The notes below the pieces were generated by a model. It did no database searches. It worked only from the letters and a program-made list of their open reading frames with translations, and had not been told where the DNA came from. Positions 26,477-36,085 of a stretch of DNA of 64,000 nucleotides are shown here, piece after piece (position 1 is the first letter of the stretch; each line of letters starts with the position of its first letter). This stretch comes from Phycisphaerae bacterium (GTDB lineage: Bacteria; Planctomycetota; Phycisphaerae; UBA1845; Fen-1342), in the NCBI GenBank assembly GCA_028277645.1, contig JANQFV010000051.1, positions 1 to 64,000 of the forward strand, written 5' to 3'. The position numbers and the translations under genes were made by a program.

Positions 26477-27643
26477 ATGGCAGACGTCCTGGTACGACCC
26501 GCGACCATCGACGACGCGGAAACTATCGCCGAGTTCAACCGCGCGATGGCCCGCGAGACGGAGCAAATCGAACTCGACGCGGGCACCGTCTCGCGCGGCG
26601 TGCGCAAGGTCTTCGACGTTCCCACGCACGGAGTGTACTACGTCGCCGAGCGGGATGGGAAGATCGTCGGCCAGCTTCAGATTACCTACGAGTACACCGA
26701 CTGGCGCGATGGCGTGTTCTGGTGGATTCAGAGCGTGTATGTCGTACCCGAGGCCCGCAAGCAGGGCGTCTACCGAGCGTTGCAGGATCACGTCAGGCAG
26801 GCCGCGCGGCGCGATCCCCACGTCCGCGGCCTGCGGCTGTACGTCTACAACCAGAACCTCGCGGCCAAGGCCGTCTACAAGCGCCTCGGCTTTCGCAAGA
26901 CCGAGTACGACCTGTACGAAACCGACCCGGCGGAATCCAGGGAACCAGGGCAGACCGCAACCGCGCCGCGCGAGCCTCTGGATCGCGATCTGTACTGCCT
27001 GAAATGCGGCTACAACCTGCGCGGCCTGGCCGGTGATCCGGTGCGCTGCCCGGAATGCGGTAACCTGAATCCGATGGGCGATGCCCTGCCGCCGGCACAG
27101 GTAATCACCGCGAAGCTCCGCGAGATGGAGAACGCACCAGTGCTGTGCATCGCTGCGATTCTCACGTCGGCCGTGTTTCAGACGCTGTTCTGGTACGTGT
27201 GGTCCTTCGGCGCCCGCGGTATGGCCCACGACGTGTTCTTCGTGCTGGGGTTGTTTGCGTTTGGACCGCTGGCAGCCTGGCTCGGCGGCGTGCTGCGGTT
27301 TCGCTGGTCCTGCATGCGTAAGCACGGCTGGTTTGGGGCGCTCGTACAGTATCACCTCTGTGGGCTGTCCGCGTGTCTGCTGATCTTCACAGTCATGGGC
27401 ACCGCGACGTGGCTGCTCTGGTCGGTCGGCCATCTGCGCTGGTCGACGAGCTATCTGGTCTACCTGGCGACGCTGGCGGCGCTCTTCGCCTTGCTGATCG
27501 CCGGCGTGCGCTATGTAGTGCGGCCGATCTACCGCGGTCTGCGTGAGACACTTGACCGCCTCCAGCGCGAAGTCGCCATCACTGTGGCGCGGGACGAACG
27601 CCGACGACGCATGGCTCACGGCATCCGGCGGCCGTTCGGTTGA
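26477..27643 (+). CDS. GNAT acetyltransferase fused to zinc ribbon and membrane domain
   Basis: A 388-aa protein from the ATG at 26477; the upstream frame is antisense to murD. Residues 1-155 are a GNAT domain (WWIQSVYVVPEARKQGVYRAL with the acetyl-CoA loop, then NLAAKAVYKRLGFRKTEYDLY). Residues ~174-200 are a zinc ribbon, CLKCGYNLRGLAGDPVRCPEC. Residues ~220-350 contain four to five hydrophobic helices. The last ~35 residues are basic. I do not know a characterised protein with this order. It suggests a membrane-anchored acetyltransferase whose substrate is presented by the zinc ribbon, but no substrate can be named. Confidence 0.8.
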   Translation: MADVLVRPATIDDAETIAEFNRAMARETEQIELDAGTVSRGVRKVFDVPTHGVYYVAERDGKIVGQLQITYEYTDWRDGVFWWIQSVYVVPEARKQGVYRALQDHVRQAARRDPHVRGLRLYVYNQNLAAKAVYKRLGFRKTEYDLYETDPAESREPGQTATAPREPLDRDLYCLKCGYNLRGLAGDPVRCPECGNLNPMGDALPPAQVITAKLREMENAPVLCIAAILTSAVFQTLFWYVWSFGARGMAHDVFFVLGLFAFGPLAAWLGGVLRFRWSCMRKHGWFGALVQYHLCGLSACLLIFTVMGTATWLLWSVGHLRWSTSYLVYLATLAALFALLIAGVRYVVRPIYRGLRETLDRLQREVAITVARDERRRRMAHGIRRPFG

Positions 27644-27720
27644 GGCGGCACATCCGAGCCGCACCTCACATTGTCGGACCACTTTGGTGATGGGCGATCT
27701 CCCGGTACGCTGCGCGCACC

Positions 27721-29922
27721 ATGAAACACGACAGCATCCACCATACGCTCAGCACGCATTTCGCAGCCGCCGTCGCCGAGGTGGCGGGCACCGCGCCAAG
27801 CGAGATCGATCCGGCCGTGCGACCCGCCAACGACCCCAAGTTCGGCGACTACCAGTGCAACGTCGCCATGGCACTCGCGAAACGGCTGAAATCCAAGCCG
27901 CGCGACGTGGCCGAACAGATCGTCACCGCCGTTACGCCACGATTGGGCGAGATGGTCAGCAAACTCGAAATCGCCGGCCCGGGTTTCATCAACATTCACC
28001 TGGCCGATGATTTCCTGAAAGACTACCTGGGCGAAATACCGGCACCGCCAAACTCCCCTCCCTCTCAGGGAGGGGCTAGGGGAGGGTCGGACCCCGCATT
28101 CGCTCCTCTTTCCGCCGACTTCGACCGCCTCGGCTTGCCGCCGGTAGATGCACCGGAGCGCGTCGTCGTCGAGTACTCCCAGCCGAACATTGCCAAGCAA
28201 ATGCACGTTGGCCATCTGCGCAGCACGATCATCGGCGACGTCTTCGCCCGCGTGCTGGCGTTCGAGGGCCACGAGGTCATTCGGCAGAATCACATAGGCG
28301 ATTGGGGCACGCAGTTTGGGCGTGTCATCCTCGCTATCTGGCACATTTACGTAGCCGAAGAACGAGGAGAGCCCGAGTACGTCGAGCAGAAGCACACTGA
28401 GCTGGAGCAGGCGAAGAAAGACAGCCCCGACTCGGTGCGCTCCGTGCTGGAAGGAATCAGACAACAGCAAGAGGAGGACCTGCGCAAAGACGTGATTGCG
28501 GAGGAGCAGGGCGACGACAAGTTCGAAGTTTTTCTGCAGAAGGTCCTCGATAGCGGCGAAGCTCGGGAGTTGCTCACTTTGGAGCGGATCGAGTCAGCCT
28601 ATCGATTCGTGAACCTCGTTGAAGAATTGGCGCGAGGATTCCCATCACTGGTCGTACCCAATCCTAGGCGTGAGCCACCGTGGCGTCTGTCGGAAGTATC
28701 GCGATTGCTCACACCGATGTTGCAGAAGGGTGGGGAGAAAAACAAGCCCGAGCGACTCGCATGGGAATACGCGCGGTTGATTAGTCTCACGAATTGCAGA
28801 GAGCTGTATGAGCGTCTTGGAGTGCTGTTGACCGACGACGACATCCGCGGGGAGAGCGCGTACGAGGAAGACCTACCGGGTATCGTCAACGAGCTCCGCC
28901 AGAAGCTGGCAACAGGTGTAAGCGGTCGGGTCGCAAAGGAGCCGTGGGCCGCGGTCCGCGATGACGACGAGGCAGTGTGCGTATTCCTATGGGACGAGAA
29001 CGGCGAACCTCAATTCAAGACGAAGGAGGGCGACCAACTGCCGCTTATCATTCAGAAGTCGGATGGCGCGTTCCTCTACGCGACGACCGATCTAGCGGCG
29101 ATTCGCTTTCGGCTGAAGGACCTGAGATTCCCCAGCGGCGTCGGCGCGCAGCGCGTGATCTATGTCACTGACGCCCGCCAGAAGCTGCATTTTCAGATGT
29201 GGATGGCCACGGCCCGCGCCGCCGGGTGGATTGATGATGCGCATCGCGTCGAGCACGTCACGTTCGGCAGCGTGATGGGCACTGATCGACGGCCGCTCAA
29301 GACGCGCGAGGGGGGGACGATCAAGCTCAGCGCGCTGCTGGATGAGGCCGAGCAGCGGGCGTTGGAGCTGCTGAATAGCAGGGACGAAGGGACGGAGGGA
29401 CGTGGGGACGAAGTAGCGGCGGACAAGGAGGCGATCGCGCGGGCCGTTGGCGTGGCGGCGGTGAAGTATGCGGACTTGCGAAACGATCGGAACTCCGATT
29501 ACGTCTTCGAGTGGGGCAAGATGATCTCGTTCCAGGGCAACACCGCCCCGTACATGATGTACGCCTATGCCCGCATCCGCTCGATCTATCGCAAGGCGGC
29601 CGAGCGGTTTGGCTCGCCCGACGTATATGCACCGGAGGTCGCCATTCGCGTTACAGAGCCGGCGGAACGAACACTGGCGTTGCGGCTGGCTCGCTTACGC
29701 GAGGCGATCGACGCGGTCGCGACGGACCTCCTGCCACACACGCTGTGTACGTACCTGTACGACCTCGCATCAGACTTCATGAAGTTCTACGAGACGTGTC
29801 CCGTGCTCGGCGCGGCGGATGAGGCCACGCGTCTGAGCCGTATGCGTCTCTGTGACCTGACTGCCCGCTCACTGAAGCTGGGCCTGGGTCTGTTGGGGAT
29901 TGATGTGTTGGAGCGGATGTAG
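27721..29922 (+). CDS. argS: Arginyl-tRNA synthetase with repeat-derived insertions
   Basis: A 733-aa class I synthetase, clearly longer than the usual 550-600. The N-terminal additional domain (Add-1, ~1-110) recognises the tRNA elbow. The HIGH motif is HVGHLRSTIIGD, and KTREGGTIKLS stands in for the KMSKS loop. A DALR anticodon-binding domain follows (LPHTLCTYLYDLASDFMKFYE). Extra segments: PPSQGGARGG at ~111-122 (a palindromic repeat read in frame), ~110 residues after the HIGH region, and RDEGTEGRGDE at ~556-566 (G-rich repeat). The rest is conserved, so the enzyme is presumably active. Confidence 0.94.
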   Translation: MKHDSIHHTLSTHFAAAVAEVAGTAPSEIDPAVRPANDPKFGDYQCNVAMALAKRLKSKPRDVAEQIVTAVTPRLGEMVSKLEIAGPGFINIHLADDFLKDYLGEIPAPPNSPPSQGGARGGSDPAFAPLSADFDRLGLPPVDAPERVVVEYSQPNIAKQMHVGHLRSTIIGDVFARVLAFEGHEVIRQNHIGDWGTQFGRVILAIWHIYVAEERGEPEYVEQKHTELEQAKKDSPDSVRSVLEGIRQQQEEDLRKDVIAEEQGDDKFEVFLQKVLDSGEARELLTLERIESAYRFVNLVEELARGFPSLVVPNPRREPPWRLSEVSRLLTPMLQKGGEKNKPERLAWEYARLISLTNCRELYERLGVLLTDDDIRGESAYEEDLPGIVNELRQKLATGVSGRVAKEPWAAVRDDDEAVCVFLWDENGEPQFKTKEGDQLPLIIQKSDGAFLYATTDLAAIRFRLKDLRFPSGVGAQRVIYVTDARQKLHFQMWMATARAAGWIDDAHRVEHVTFGSVMGTDRRPLKTREGGTIKLSALLDEAEQRALELLNSRDEGTEGRGDEVAADKEAIARAVGVAAVKYADLRNDRNSDYVFEWGKMISFQGNTAPYMMYAYARIRSIYRKAAERFGSPDVYAPEVAIRVTEPAERTLALRLARLREAIDAVATDLLPHTLCTYLYDLASDFMKFYETCPVLGAADEATRLSRMRLCDLTARSLKLGLGLLGIDVLERM
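28053..28086. repeat. Palindromic element inside argS
   Basis: CCCCTCCCT-CTC-AGGGAGGGG is a near-perfect palindrome with a trailing GGGGAGGG, encoding PPSQGGARGG in frame. Closely similar elements sit after ftsK (56401-56421) and at 63320-63356. Confidence 0.8.
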
Positions 29923-29932
29923 CCGGTGCGTC

Positions 29933-32900
29933 CTACCCACCCACCTGCCCCGTCATCTCATCAGACTGAATCGTCCCGTTGATCAGGTCGATCTGCACGC
30001 GCCGGCCGTAGTGGAAGCTCAGGCTCTGCGTCGCGGTGTCTTCGAGGTACACCCGCGCCTCGACCTCGTCGGTGCCGCGCACGTCGACGCGGCCCTGCTC
30101 GCGGTTGAACTCGATCCAGTCCGCATTGATCTCGCGTATGCGCGTCCCCTCCTGATCGCGTAGATAAACGCTGTCTGACGCGGTCAGCGATGCCAGCTCG
30201 AGCCCGGAGCCCGTCAGCGCGCCGCCCACCAGACCGCCGCGCTCCGCGCCCGCCGCAAACCAGCCCTCCAACCGCTCGCAGGCGAGCGTTGCGTTGCGGC
30301 TCTGGAGCGAGTCGAGCAACTCGGGGCTGATCTGCACGTCTGGCATCATCGTCTCCAGGTCGAGCATCTCGCGTCCCGTGCGGTGCACGAAGTACACGTC
30401 ATCTTCGAACAGTACACTGTCGCGGCGTTGCTCCTGCGAGCCGATCGAATATGTCATCCGTCCGTCACACTGCATCGCTGTCTGGCTCGGCCCGCGGCTC
30501 ACCAGCGCGGATGCGAAGCCGCTGGCGCGCGGCGCTGCCCGCGGATCGTCCAGCCCCCGCCGATCGACCATCAGCAACTGCGTCTTGCCGGTCGTGAAGA
30601 TCTGCTGGCGGACAATGTCCACTTCGAGCAGCGGCGCCGAAATGCTCGCGTGCAGCACCGGTTCGGTGCTGTCAGGCTCGTGCGTTTCGCTGGTGATCAG
30701 CGCGTTGGCTGCCAGCAAGCGGCTCGGTTCCTTCGGCGGCAGATCTTCGTCAAACCGAATCGCGAACGGATCGTCCGTGGAAGCCGATCCCAGTAGACGG
30801 GAGCGCATTTCACGCAACAACGCGCGCAGCGGGTTGGGCGGCGTTGGCGACGACTCCTCCGGCTTGTCGGCCAGTCGCAACGTCAGCGTTTCGCTTTGCA
30901 GCGCCTCGTCGCCGCTGCTGGCCCGTACATCGCCCACGAAGCGCACCATGTTCCCGCGGGCGTCGATCTGCATCCGCTCGTGGCTGACCACCTTCACTCG
31001 GCCCGCCCGCGAACGCCGCGCGCCCTGGAGACTACGCCGCGACTTGAACTCCACCTCGGATGTGCCGGCGACATCGAGCGTGAGCCGACGCGCGTCGAGA
31101 TCGATCTGTTCGCCCCGCACCGTGTAGCCGTCGTAATGGACAAGCCCCAGTGCCTCCGGCGTTCCGTGTACCGTGATCGAAACTGGCTTGTTCGCACCGG
31201 TGAATTCGGCGTCAAAATGTGCCCCGCGGGCCGCGATCTTCTCGGCCCGATGGACAAACTCCGCCCGTCCGTCGATGTCGAGCGACCGCAGGACAAAGTC
31301 CGCACTACGCCCGCCACCTACCGCTTCGATCGGCGGCGCGAGCGCGGCGGTGATGCGATCGCCGCGCAGAGCTGCGTCACTACTCGTGATCCGCGCGTCA
31401 CCTATCGCGACGATATCGCGCGGATAGATCTGTCCTTCCCCGTGATAGGCGAACGCGAGCTCGAGCTGCGTGCAATCGAGATCGCCGTCGTCACCCGCCA
31501 GGTGGACGAACCCGGAAGCCGTGGCGGTGTCGAGCATCGCGTCCAGCTCCGCATCAGCATCGGTCGGACGGAACTGTACGTCGAGCTCGTGCGCCGCGAG
31601 CAACTGGTTATTCAGGGCAACCTGCACGTCGCCCACGAACCGCGCGGACTCGATCTGGTCGGCGGCGAAGACCTCACCGGTCGGCGGCGTTTCTGTCGTG
31701 TCTTCACCCGCCAAGTGCAGCTCCGCCCAATAACCACAGCGAATCGACGAGCCGGAGTCGCCCGCGCCGCCGCGCGATCGCAGCACCACATCCCCGAGCA
31801 GTTTGACTATGCGGCCGACGCGATCGACGAACACATCCGCCGCTGTCGCCGACAGCTTGCCGCCCAACCCGAACTCGACCGTGTCCCCTTCGACGGGCGA
31901 CAGCCAGATGTACTGCGTCTCGTCGTGGTACTCGAGCCGGCCGCACCGCACCGTACGTTGCCCTTGTTGCAGCAGCACCGGCGAACCGGTCGCAGTGAAC
32001 CATCGGCGGGCAGGCTCGTCAGCGGCCCGCGTCCCAGTCGGCCGCAGGCGAAGCGGGCCGGTCCAGCGAACGATCAGACAGTCGCGCTCGGCATCCGCCG
32101 GCTGGCTGGCGATGGGTTGCGATGTCGGCTGCGTAGTTGCCGGCGTACGATCGGTGCCAGCCAGCGCCGCACTGCTGCGCCCGCCGATATCGAACACCAG
32201 CTCCAACTTGTCGGCTTTCAACCCGCCGAGCACCCGATCGCCACGCTCCTGCGTGATCGCCACGTTCTCCGAAAGCGTGCAGAGATAGCTGGTCGCGGGC
32301 TCGGCACGTCGTCGCCGCTTCTTTGCTGGCTGCGAAGTCGCGCCCTCCAGTGCCACCTCCGGCTGCCCGGTGGCCGCGATCAGACCGCCGGCGGATCGCA
32401 ACGTGAACTGCTCGCCTTGCTCAATCACCAGCGATTCGACCCGGTTGTCCGCCTGGTTCCAGACCAGGTTCAGCCCCGTGCCGGCGATCTCAAACTCGCG
32501 GCACGTCACCGACACGCTATCGTCCGTATCGAGCGTGCCCAGGTCGAGATCGAAGTCGAGATGATCCACGCTGACCGTCAGCAGGTCGTCCGGCCGCTCC
32601 TCCCGCGGCGTGCGCTCCAGACTGGTCGCCCGGTCGAGCACGATCCGGACATTGCCGTCGAGCCAGCCCTGCTTCGGTTGCATCTGTGTCTGCTGAATGC
32701 GATCGACGCCAAGCTGACCGAGATCGGCCGAGATGACGGCGATCATGCCGCTGGGCAGCAGCAGCTCGAGTTCGGGTTGGTTGAGGATGATCTCGCGGTT
32801 CGAGCCCTGAGCCGGCTTCCAGTCCAGACAGCGGATCACGTCGGTGACGCGCCCGGTTCGTGCGTCCCAGCGCTCGAAGATGATCTCGCCTCCCGGAGGA

Positions 32901-33076
32901 ATCTCGACATCCTGATAGCGCACCGGCTCGGCATCGCCGGCGCTGGCCGGCAGGTCGTCCAAGTCGCGCTGACGCTCTGTGGACTCAACGGCCGTGCCCG
33001 CGGTGAATGTGTACGCGATCAGAATGACCGCGAGCACGGCGAGCGTTGCGACGACGAGTACGATATTGCGAAGCAT
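29933..33076 (-). CDS. Giant LptA/LptC-like (OstA) envelope protein
   Basis: A 1,047-aa protein with an N-terminal anchor (MLRNIVLVVATLAVLAVILIAY) and many beta-strand repeats of the LptA/OstA kind, such as ESARFVGDVQVALNNQLLAA, KLLGDVVLRSRGG and RTVRCGRLEYHDE. A short LptC-like segment lies near the start. Lysine/arginine-rich and proline-rich linkers separate blocks. Family members form the periplasmic bridge that moves LPS to the outer membrane and are normally under 250 aa; here one protein may span the whole gap. I chose the ATG at 33076 (GAGAG upstream), 12 nt after the kdsC stop. Confidence 0.7.
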   Translation of the reverse strand: MLRNIVLVVATLAVLAVILIAYTFTAGTAVESTERQRDLDDLPASAGDAEPVRYQDVEIPPGGEIIFERWDARTGRVTDVIRCLDWKPAQGSNREIILNQPELELLLPSGMIAVISADLGQLGVDRIQQTQMQPKQGWLDGNVRIVLDRATSLERTPREERPDDLLTVSVDHLDFDLDLGTLDTDDSVSVTCREFEIAGTGLNLVWNQADNRVESLVIEQGEQFTLRSAGGLIAATGQPEVALEGATSQPAKKRRRRAEPATSYLCTLSENVAITQERGDRVLGGLKADKLELVFDIGGRSSAALAGTDRTPATTQPTSQPIASQPADAERDCLIVRWTGPLRLRPTGTRAADEPARRWFTATGSPVLLQQGQRTVRCGRLEYHDETQYIWLSPVEGDTVEFGLGGKLSATAADVFVDRVGRIVKLLGDVVLRSRGGAGDSGSSIRCGYWAELHLAGEDTTETPPTGEVFAADQIESARFVGDVQVALNNQLLAAHELDVQFRPTDADAELDAMLDTATASGFVHLAGDDGDLDCTQLELAFAYHGEGQIYPRDIVAIGDARITSSDAALRGDRITAALAPPIEAVGGGRSADFVLRSLDIDGRAEFVHRAEKIAARGAHFDAEFTGANKPVSITVHGTPEALGLVHYDGYTVRGEQIDLDARRLTLDVAGTSEVEFKSRRSLQGARRSRAGRVKVVSHERMQIDARGNMVRFVGDVRASSGDEALQSETLTLRLADKPEESSPTPPNPLRALLREMRSRLLGSASTDDPFAIRFDEDLPPKEPSRLLAANALITSETHEPDSTEPVLHASISAPLLEVDIVRQQIFTTGKTQLLMVDRRGLDDPRAAPRASGFASALVSRGPSQTAMQCDGRMTYSIGSQEQRRDSVLFEDDVYFVHRTGREMLDLETMMPDVQISPELLDSLQSRNATLACERLEGWFAAGAERGGLVGGALTGSGLELASLTASDSVYLRDQEGTRIREINADWIEFNREQGRVDVRGTDEVEARVYLEDTATQSLSFHYGRRVQIDLINGTIQSDEMTGQVGG

Positions 33077-33087
33077 GTGCAGTTCTC

Positions 33088-33627
33088 TCAACCCTTCGAT
33101 TCCGCGCCGCCGCCGTAGTGGTCAACGACGCGCTTCCAGCGGCCGTCGGCACGCAACAGGTGCTCGACTGCCTCACGTACGGCACCATGTCCGCCGGCGT
33201 GGGACGTCACATAACGCGCGACCGTTTTGACCTCCGGGACGGCGTTCGCCACCGCGATCGGATACTTGCATCGCCGCAACACGGCGATGTCCGGCAGGTC
33301 GTCACCGATCATCGCCAGATCGTCAAAGCCGAAACCAAGACGCCCCAGCAGACGCTCGATATCGGTGACCTTGTCGCGGCTGCCCTGTATCACGTGCTCG
33401 ATCTTCAGCTCGCGGGCGCGGTACAGGACGTTCTGCGACTCTTTGCCGGTGCAGATCAGCAGCGTGCCGCCCAGCTCCTGAAACCAGCGCAGCGCAAAGC
33501 CGTCCTGCAGGTTAAACGCCCGTGATGTGTGCCCGTCGTCGCTGATGGTGTAGCGACCATCGGTGAGCACACCATCCACGTCCAGGCATAGCACTTTGAT
33601 TTCGAGGATCGACTCGTTCGCGGGCAA
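33088..33627 (-). CDS. kdsC: KDO-8-phosphate phosphatase KdsC
   Basis: A 179-aa HAD hydrolase of the C0 type, starting at TTG 33627 with GAGG upstream. Motif I is VLCLDVDGVLTDGRY (nucleophile and acid Asp), motif II STCTGKE-like (LLICTGKES), and motif III/IV GDDLPDIAVL. It dephosphorylates KDO-8-phosphate on the way to lipid A core sugar. Placement directly before an LptA/C-like gene is as in Proteobacteria (kdsC-lptC-lptA) and supports LPS synthesis in this organism. Confidence 0.93.
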   Translation of the reverse strand: MPANESILEIKVLCLDVDGVLTDGRYTISDDGHTSRAFNLQDGFALRWFQELGGTLLICTGKESQNVLYRARELKIEHVIQGSRDKVTDIERLLGRLGFGFDDLAMIGDDLPDIAVLRRCKYPIAVANAVPEVKTVARYVTSHAGGHGAVREAVEHLLRADGRWKRVVDHYGGGAESKG

Positions 33628-33758
33628 ATCAGCTACCTCGTTCCGTTTCTGCTGCCCGCATGATACTCGCAGTCACCCGCGGCGCGCAGTGCTGCGCCTC
33701 TGCCGAGATGCTATGATGACCGCCGAATTGCACGCTCACACGCGTAGGAAATCGTCGC

Positions 33759-36065
33759 ATGAACCCGGAAGAAACTGCGGACGCCCAACACCCGCCTGAA
33801 GAAGAGGCGCCCGGCGCACCCACCGAACCAGCCGCCCCGGCGGCGGACGTCGCCGTAGCGCGTCGTCGTGGCCTGGCCGTGGACATCGCCTGCTTCGTGC
33901 TGATCTTTGGCATTGCGCTCGCGATTCGGCTGGTGTACGTCGGCCAATTGCAGGCCAGCCCCTGGTTCAACGACCACGACATGGACCCGCTGTTTCACCA
34001 CCAGGTTGCCGAAGCGTTCGCCAAGGGCGAGACATTCATGGAAGGTCCGTACTTCCGGGCCCCGCTGTACACCTGGTTTCTCGGCATCATCTATGGCCTG
34101 TTCGGCACGGACAGCGCCGCACCACGCACGATCCAGGCCGTGCTCGGCGCATTGAACTGCGGCTTGCTGTTTGTGCTCGGACGGCTCGCGTTCAGCCGGG
34201 TCGCCGGAGTGCTAGCCGGACTCGCAGCAGCAGGCTATTGGACATTCGTCTACTTCGACGCTGAGCTACTCAGCCCCGTCCTCATCGTCTTCTTCAGCCT
34301 GTTGCTGCTGATTATGCTCGTCCGGGCGGCGACAACCGGACGCTGGTGGCAATTCGCACTTGCCGGCGTGCTGCTTGGTGCGTCGGCGCTCACGCGCCCT
34401 GACATCCTGCTCTTCGCGCCGCTGCTCATCGTCTGGATTCTCCTGATTAACCGGCGGCAGCTTCGCCGCGGCGCGCTACACGCACTTGCGCTGTTTATCG
34501 GCTGCGTGCTCGTAATCCTGCCCGTCACGATCCGAAACTACGCCGTCAGCGGCGAGTTCGTCCTGATCGGCACTTACGGCGGCGTGAACCTCTACATCGG
34601 CAACAACCCCGGCGCAGACGGCATGACCGCGGTTATTCCGGGCGATCCGCCCGAGTGGTGGTCCTGCTATCAGGCACAGGCCGACCGCGCACGCCGCGCG
34701 CTGGGACACGAACCCAAGATGTCCGAAGTCTCGAGTTTCTACGTGGGCGAGACGCGACGCTACTTTCAGGCACACTCGGCGCAGGCGGTTGCGCGCCTGT
34801 TCGTCAAAACCCGCTACTTCTGGTCGCACTGGGAGATTCCCAACAACCAGGACATCTATTTCATCACGCAGCAGTACACGCCGATCGCGCGGTACCTGCC
34901 CGTTGGATACTGGCTTATCGCTCCACTCGGCTTCCTGGGCCTCATCGTGTGCATCCCACGGAGCCGGCTGTTCTTCCCGCTCTGGGGTATCGTGCTCGCG
35001 TATTTCCTCGTCGGCGTTCTGTTCTTCGTGACCGCGCGTTTTCGCGTGCCGGCGGCCATGGTACTTACGTTGTTGGCTGCACAGGCTGTGTGCTGGCTGG
35101 TCGGCGCGCTGCGCCGCAGGCAGATCTCCCGCACAGCGGCCGGCGTGCTCGCCGTCGCCGCAATGGCCCTGGTCGTCGCCCAGATTCCCCCAGGCGTCGA
35201 CCGCTGGCAGATCCTCGGCCACCGTCACGCCGGTTTCCGGCTCGCGCGTCAGGGAAATGCGGCCGAAGCTGAACGCATGCTGCTCGAAGCCGCCGAGCGT
35301 ACGCGCGGTGCAGGTCTGGCGCCCGACGCTGACACCTGGCACACGCTCGGCGTCGTGCGCCTGACGAACAACCTGACCGAATCCGCCACCGAGTGCTTCG
35401 AGCGGGCGCTCGCGGTCAACCCCGACTACACGGACGCGCGCAAGAACCTGGCCGCGATTCTCACGAATCTCGGTCGCTATCAGGAGGCACTGCCGCACTA
35501 CGCCCGCCTCGTGCAGACGGGCTTGCAGGACCCGCGCGTGCTCGCACCGTACGGGGCGGCACTGGCACTCACCGGATCGCTCGACGAAGGTCAGACGTAC
35601 CTGCTGCGTGCCATCCGGCTCGAACCCCAGCAGAGCATGGCGTTGCTGATGACCGCCCAGCAGTTGATGCGCCAGCGGCGTGTGGCGGGCTCGATCACGC
35701 TACTGCGGGCCGGCGTCGCGAAGTCCCCGCACGATGCCCAGATGCACGTAGCCCTGTCCGCCCTGCTGACAACGTGCCCGAACGAGCAGCTGCGCGACGC
35801 CGATGAGGCTTTGAAACTCGCGGAGCGCGCCGTCGTTCTCACCGCCGGCCGTGATCCGCTGGCGCTCAATGCCCGGGCAACAGCGCTGGCTGCGCTGGAG
35901 CGCTACGCGGAGGCCGCGGAAGCCGCGACCCGCGCGCGTGACGCCGCCCGCGCCATCGGCAACGAGGGACTCGCGCAACAGCTACAGCGGCAGTTGCAGC
36001 ACTACCAGCAGATGCAGGCCACAGACGACAACGCGCCGAGTTCCGTCGGACCATCCGCACCCTGA
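33759..36065 (+). CDS. GT-C glycosyltransferase (GT39-like) with C-terminal TPRs
   Basis: A 768-aa protein. A basic-acidic start is followed by ~11 membrane helices from residue ~45, with the first loop motif WFNDHDMDPLFHHQVAE, where an Asp is expected to be catalytic, as in ArnT/PMT-type transferases. Residues ~500-760 are at least six TPR units (for example ATECFERALAVNPDYTDARKNLAAI). It probably transfers a polyprenyl-linked sugar at the outer face of the inner membrane. Divergent from kdsC, with a TATGAT box ~40 nt upstream of the ATG. Confidence 0.85.
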   Translation: MNPEETADAQHPPEEEAPGAPTEPAAPAADVAVARRRGLAVDIACFVLIFGIALAIRLVYVGQLQASPWFNDHDMDPLFHHQVAEAFAKGETFMEGPYFRAPLYTWFLGIIYGLFGTDSAAPRTIQAVLGALNCGLLFVLGRLAFSRVAGVLAGLAAAGYWTFVYFDAELLSPVLIVFFSLLLLIMLVRAATTGRWWQFALAGVLLGASALTRPDILLFAPLLIVWILLINRRQLRRGALHALALFIGCVLVILPVTIRNYAVSGEFVLIGTYGGVNLYIGNNPGADGMTAVIPGDPPEWWSCYQAQADRARRALGHEPKMSEVSSFYVGETRRYFQAHSAQAVARLFVKTRYFWSHWEIPNNQDIYFITQQYTPIARYLPVGYWLIAPLGFLGLIVCIPRSRLFFPLWGIVLAYFLVGVLFFVTARFRVPAAMVLTLLAAQAVCWLVGALRRRQISRTAAGVLAVAAMALVVAQIPPGVDRWQILGHRHAGFRLARQGNAAEAERMLLEAAERTRGAGLAPDADTWHTLGVVRLTNNLTESATECFERALAVNPDYTDARKNLAAILTNLGRYQEALPHYARLVQTGLQDPRVLAPYGAALALTGSLDEGQTYLLRAIRLEPQQSMALLMTAQQLMRQRRVAGSITLLRAGVAKSPHDAQMHVALSALLTTCPNEQLRDADEALKLAERAVVLTAGRDPLALNARATALAALERYAEAAEAATRARDAARAIGNEGLAQQLQRQLQHYQQMQATDDNAPSSVGPSAP

Positions 36066-36085
36066 TCTATCCGGAGTACCGCCGT

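Noticed and set aside
25808-27682. 624-aa minus-strand frame
   Set aside because: It is antisense to the GNAT fusion gene and then follows murD out of frame; no domain is recognisable.
30896-33118. 740-aa plus-strand frame
   Set aside because: Exactly antisense to the LptA/C-like gene; Arg/His-rich composition typical of a shadow.
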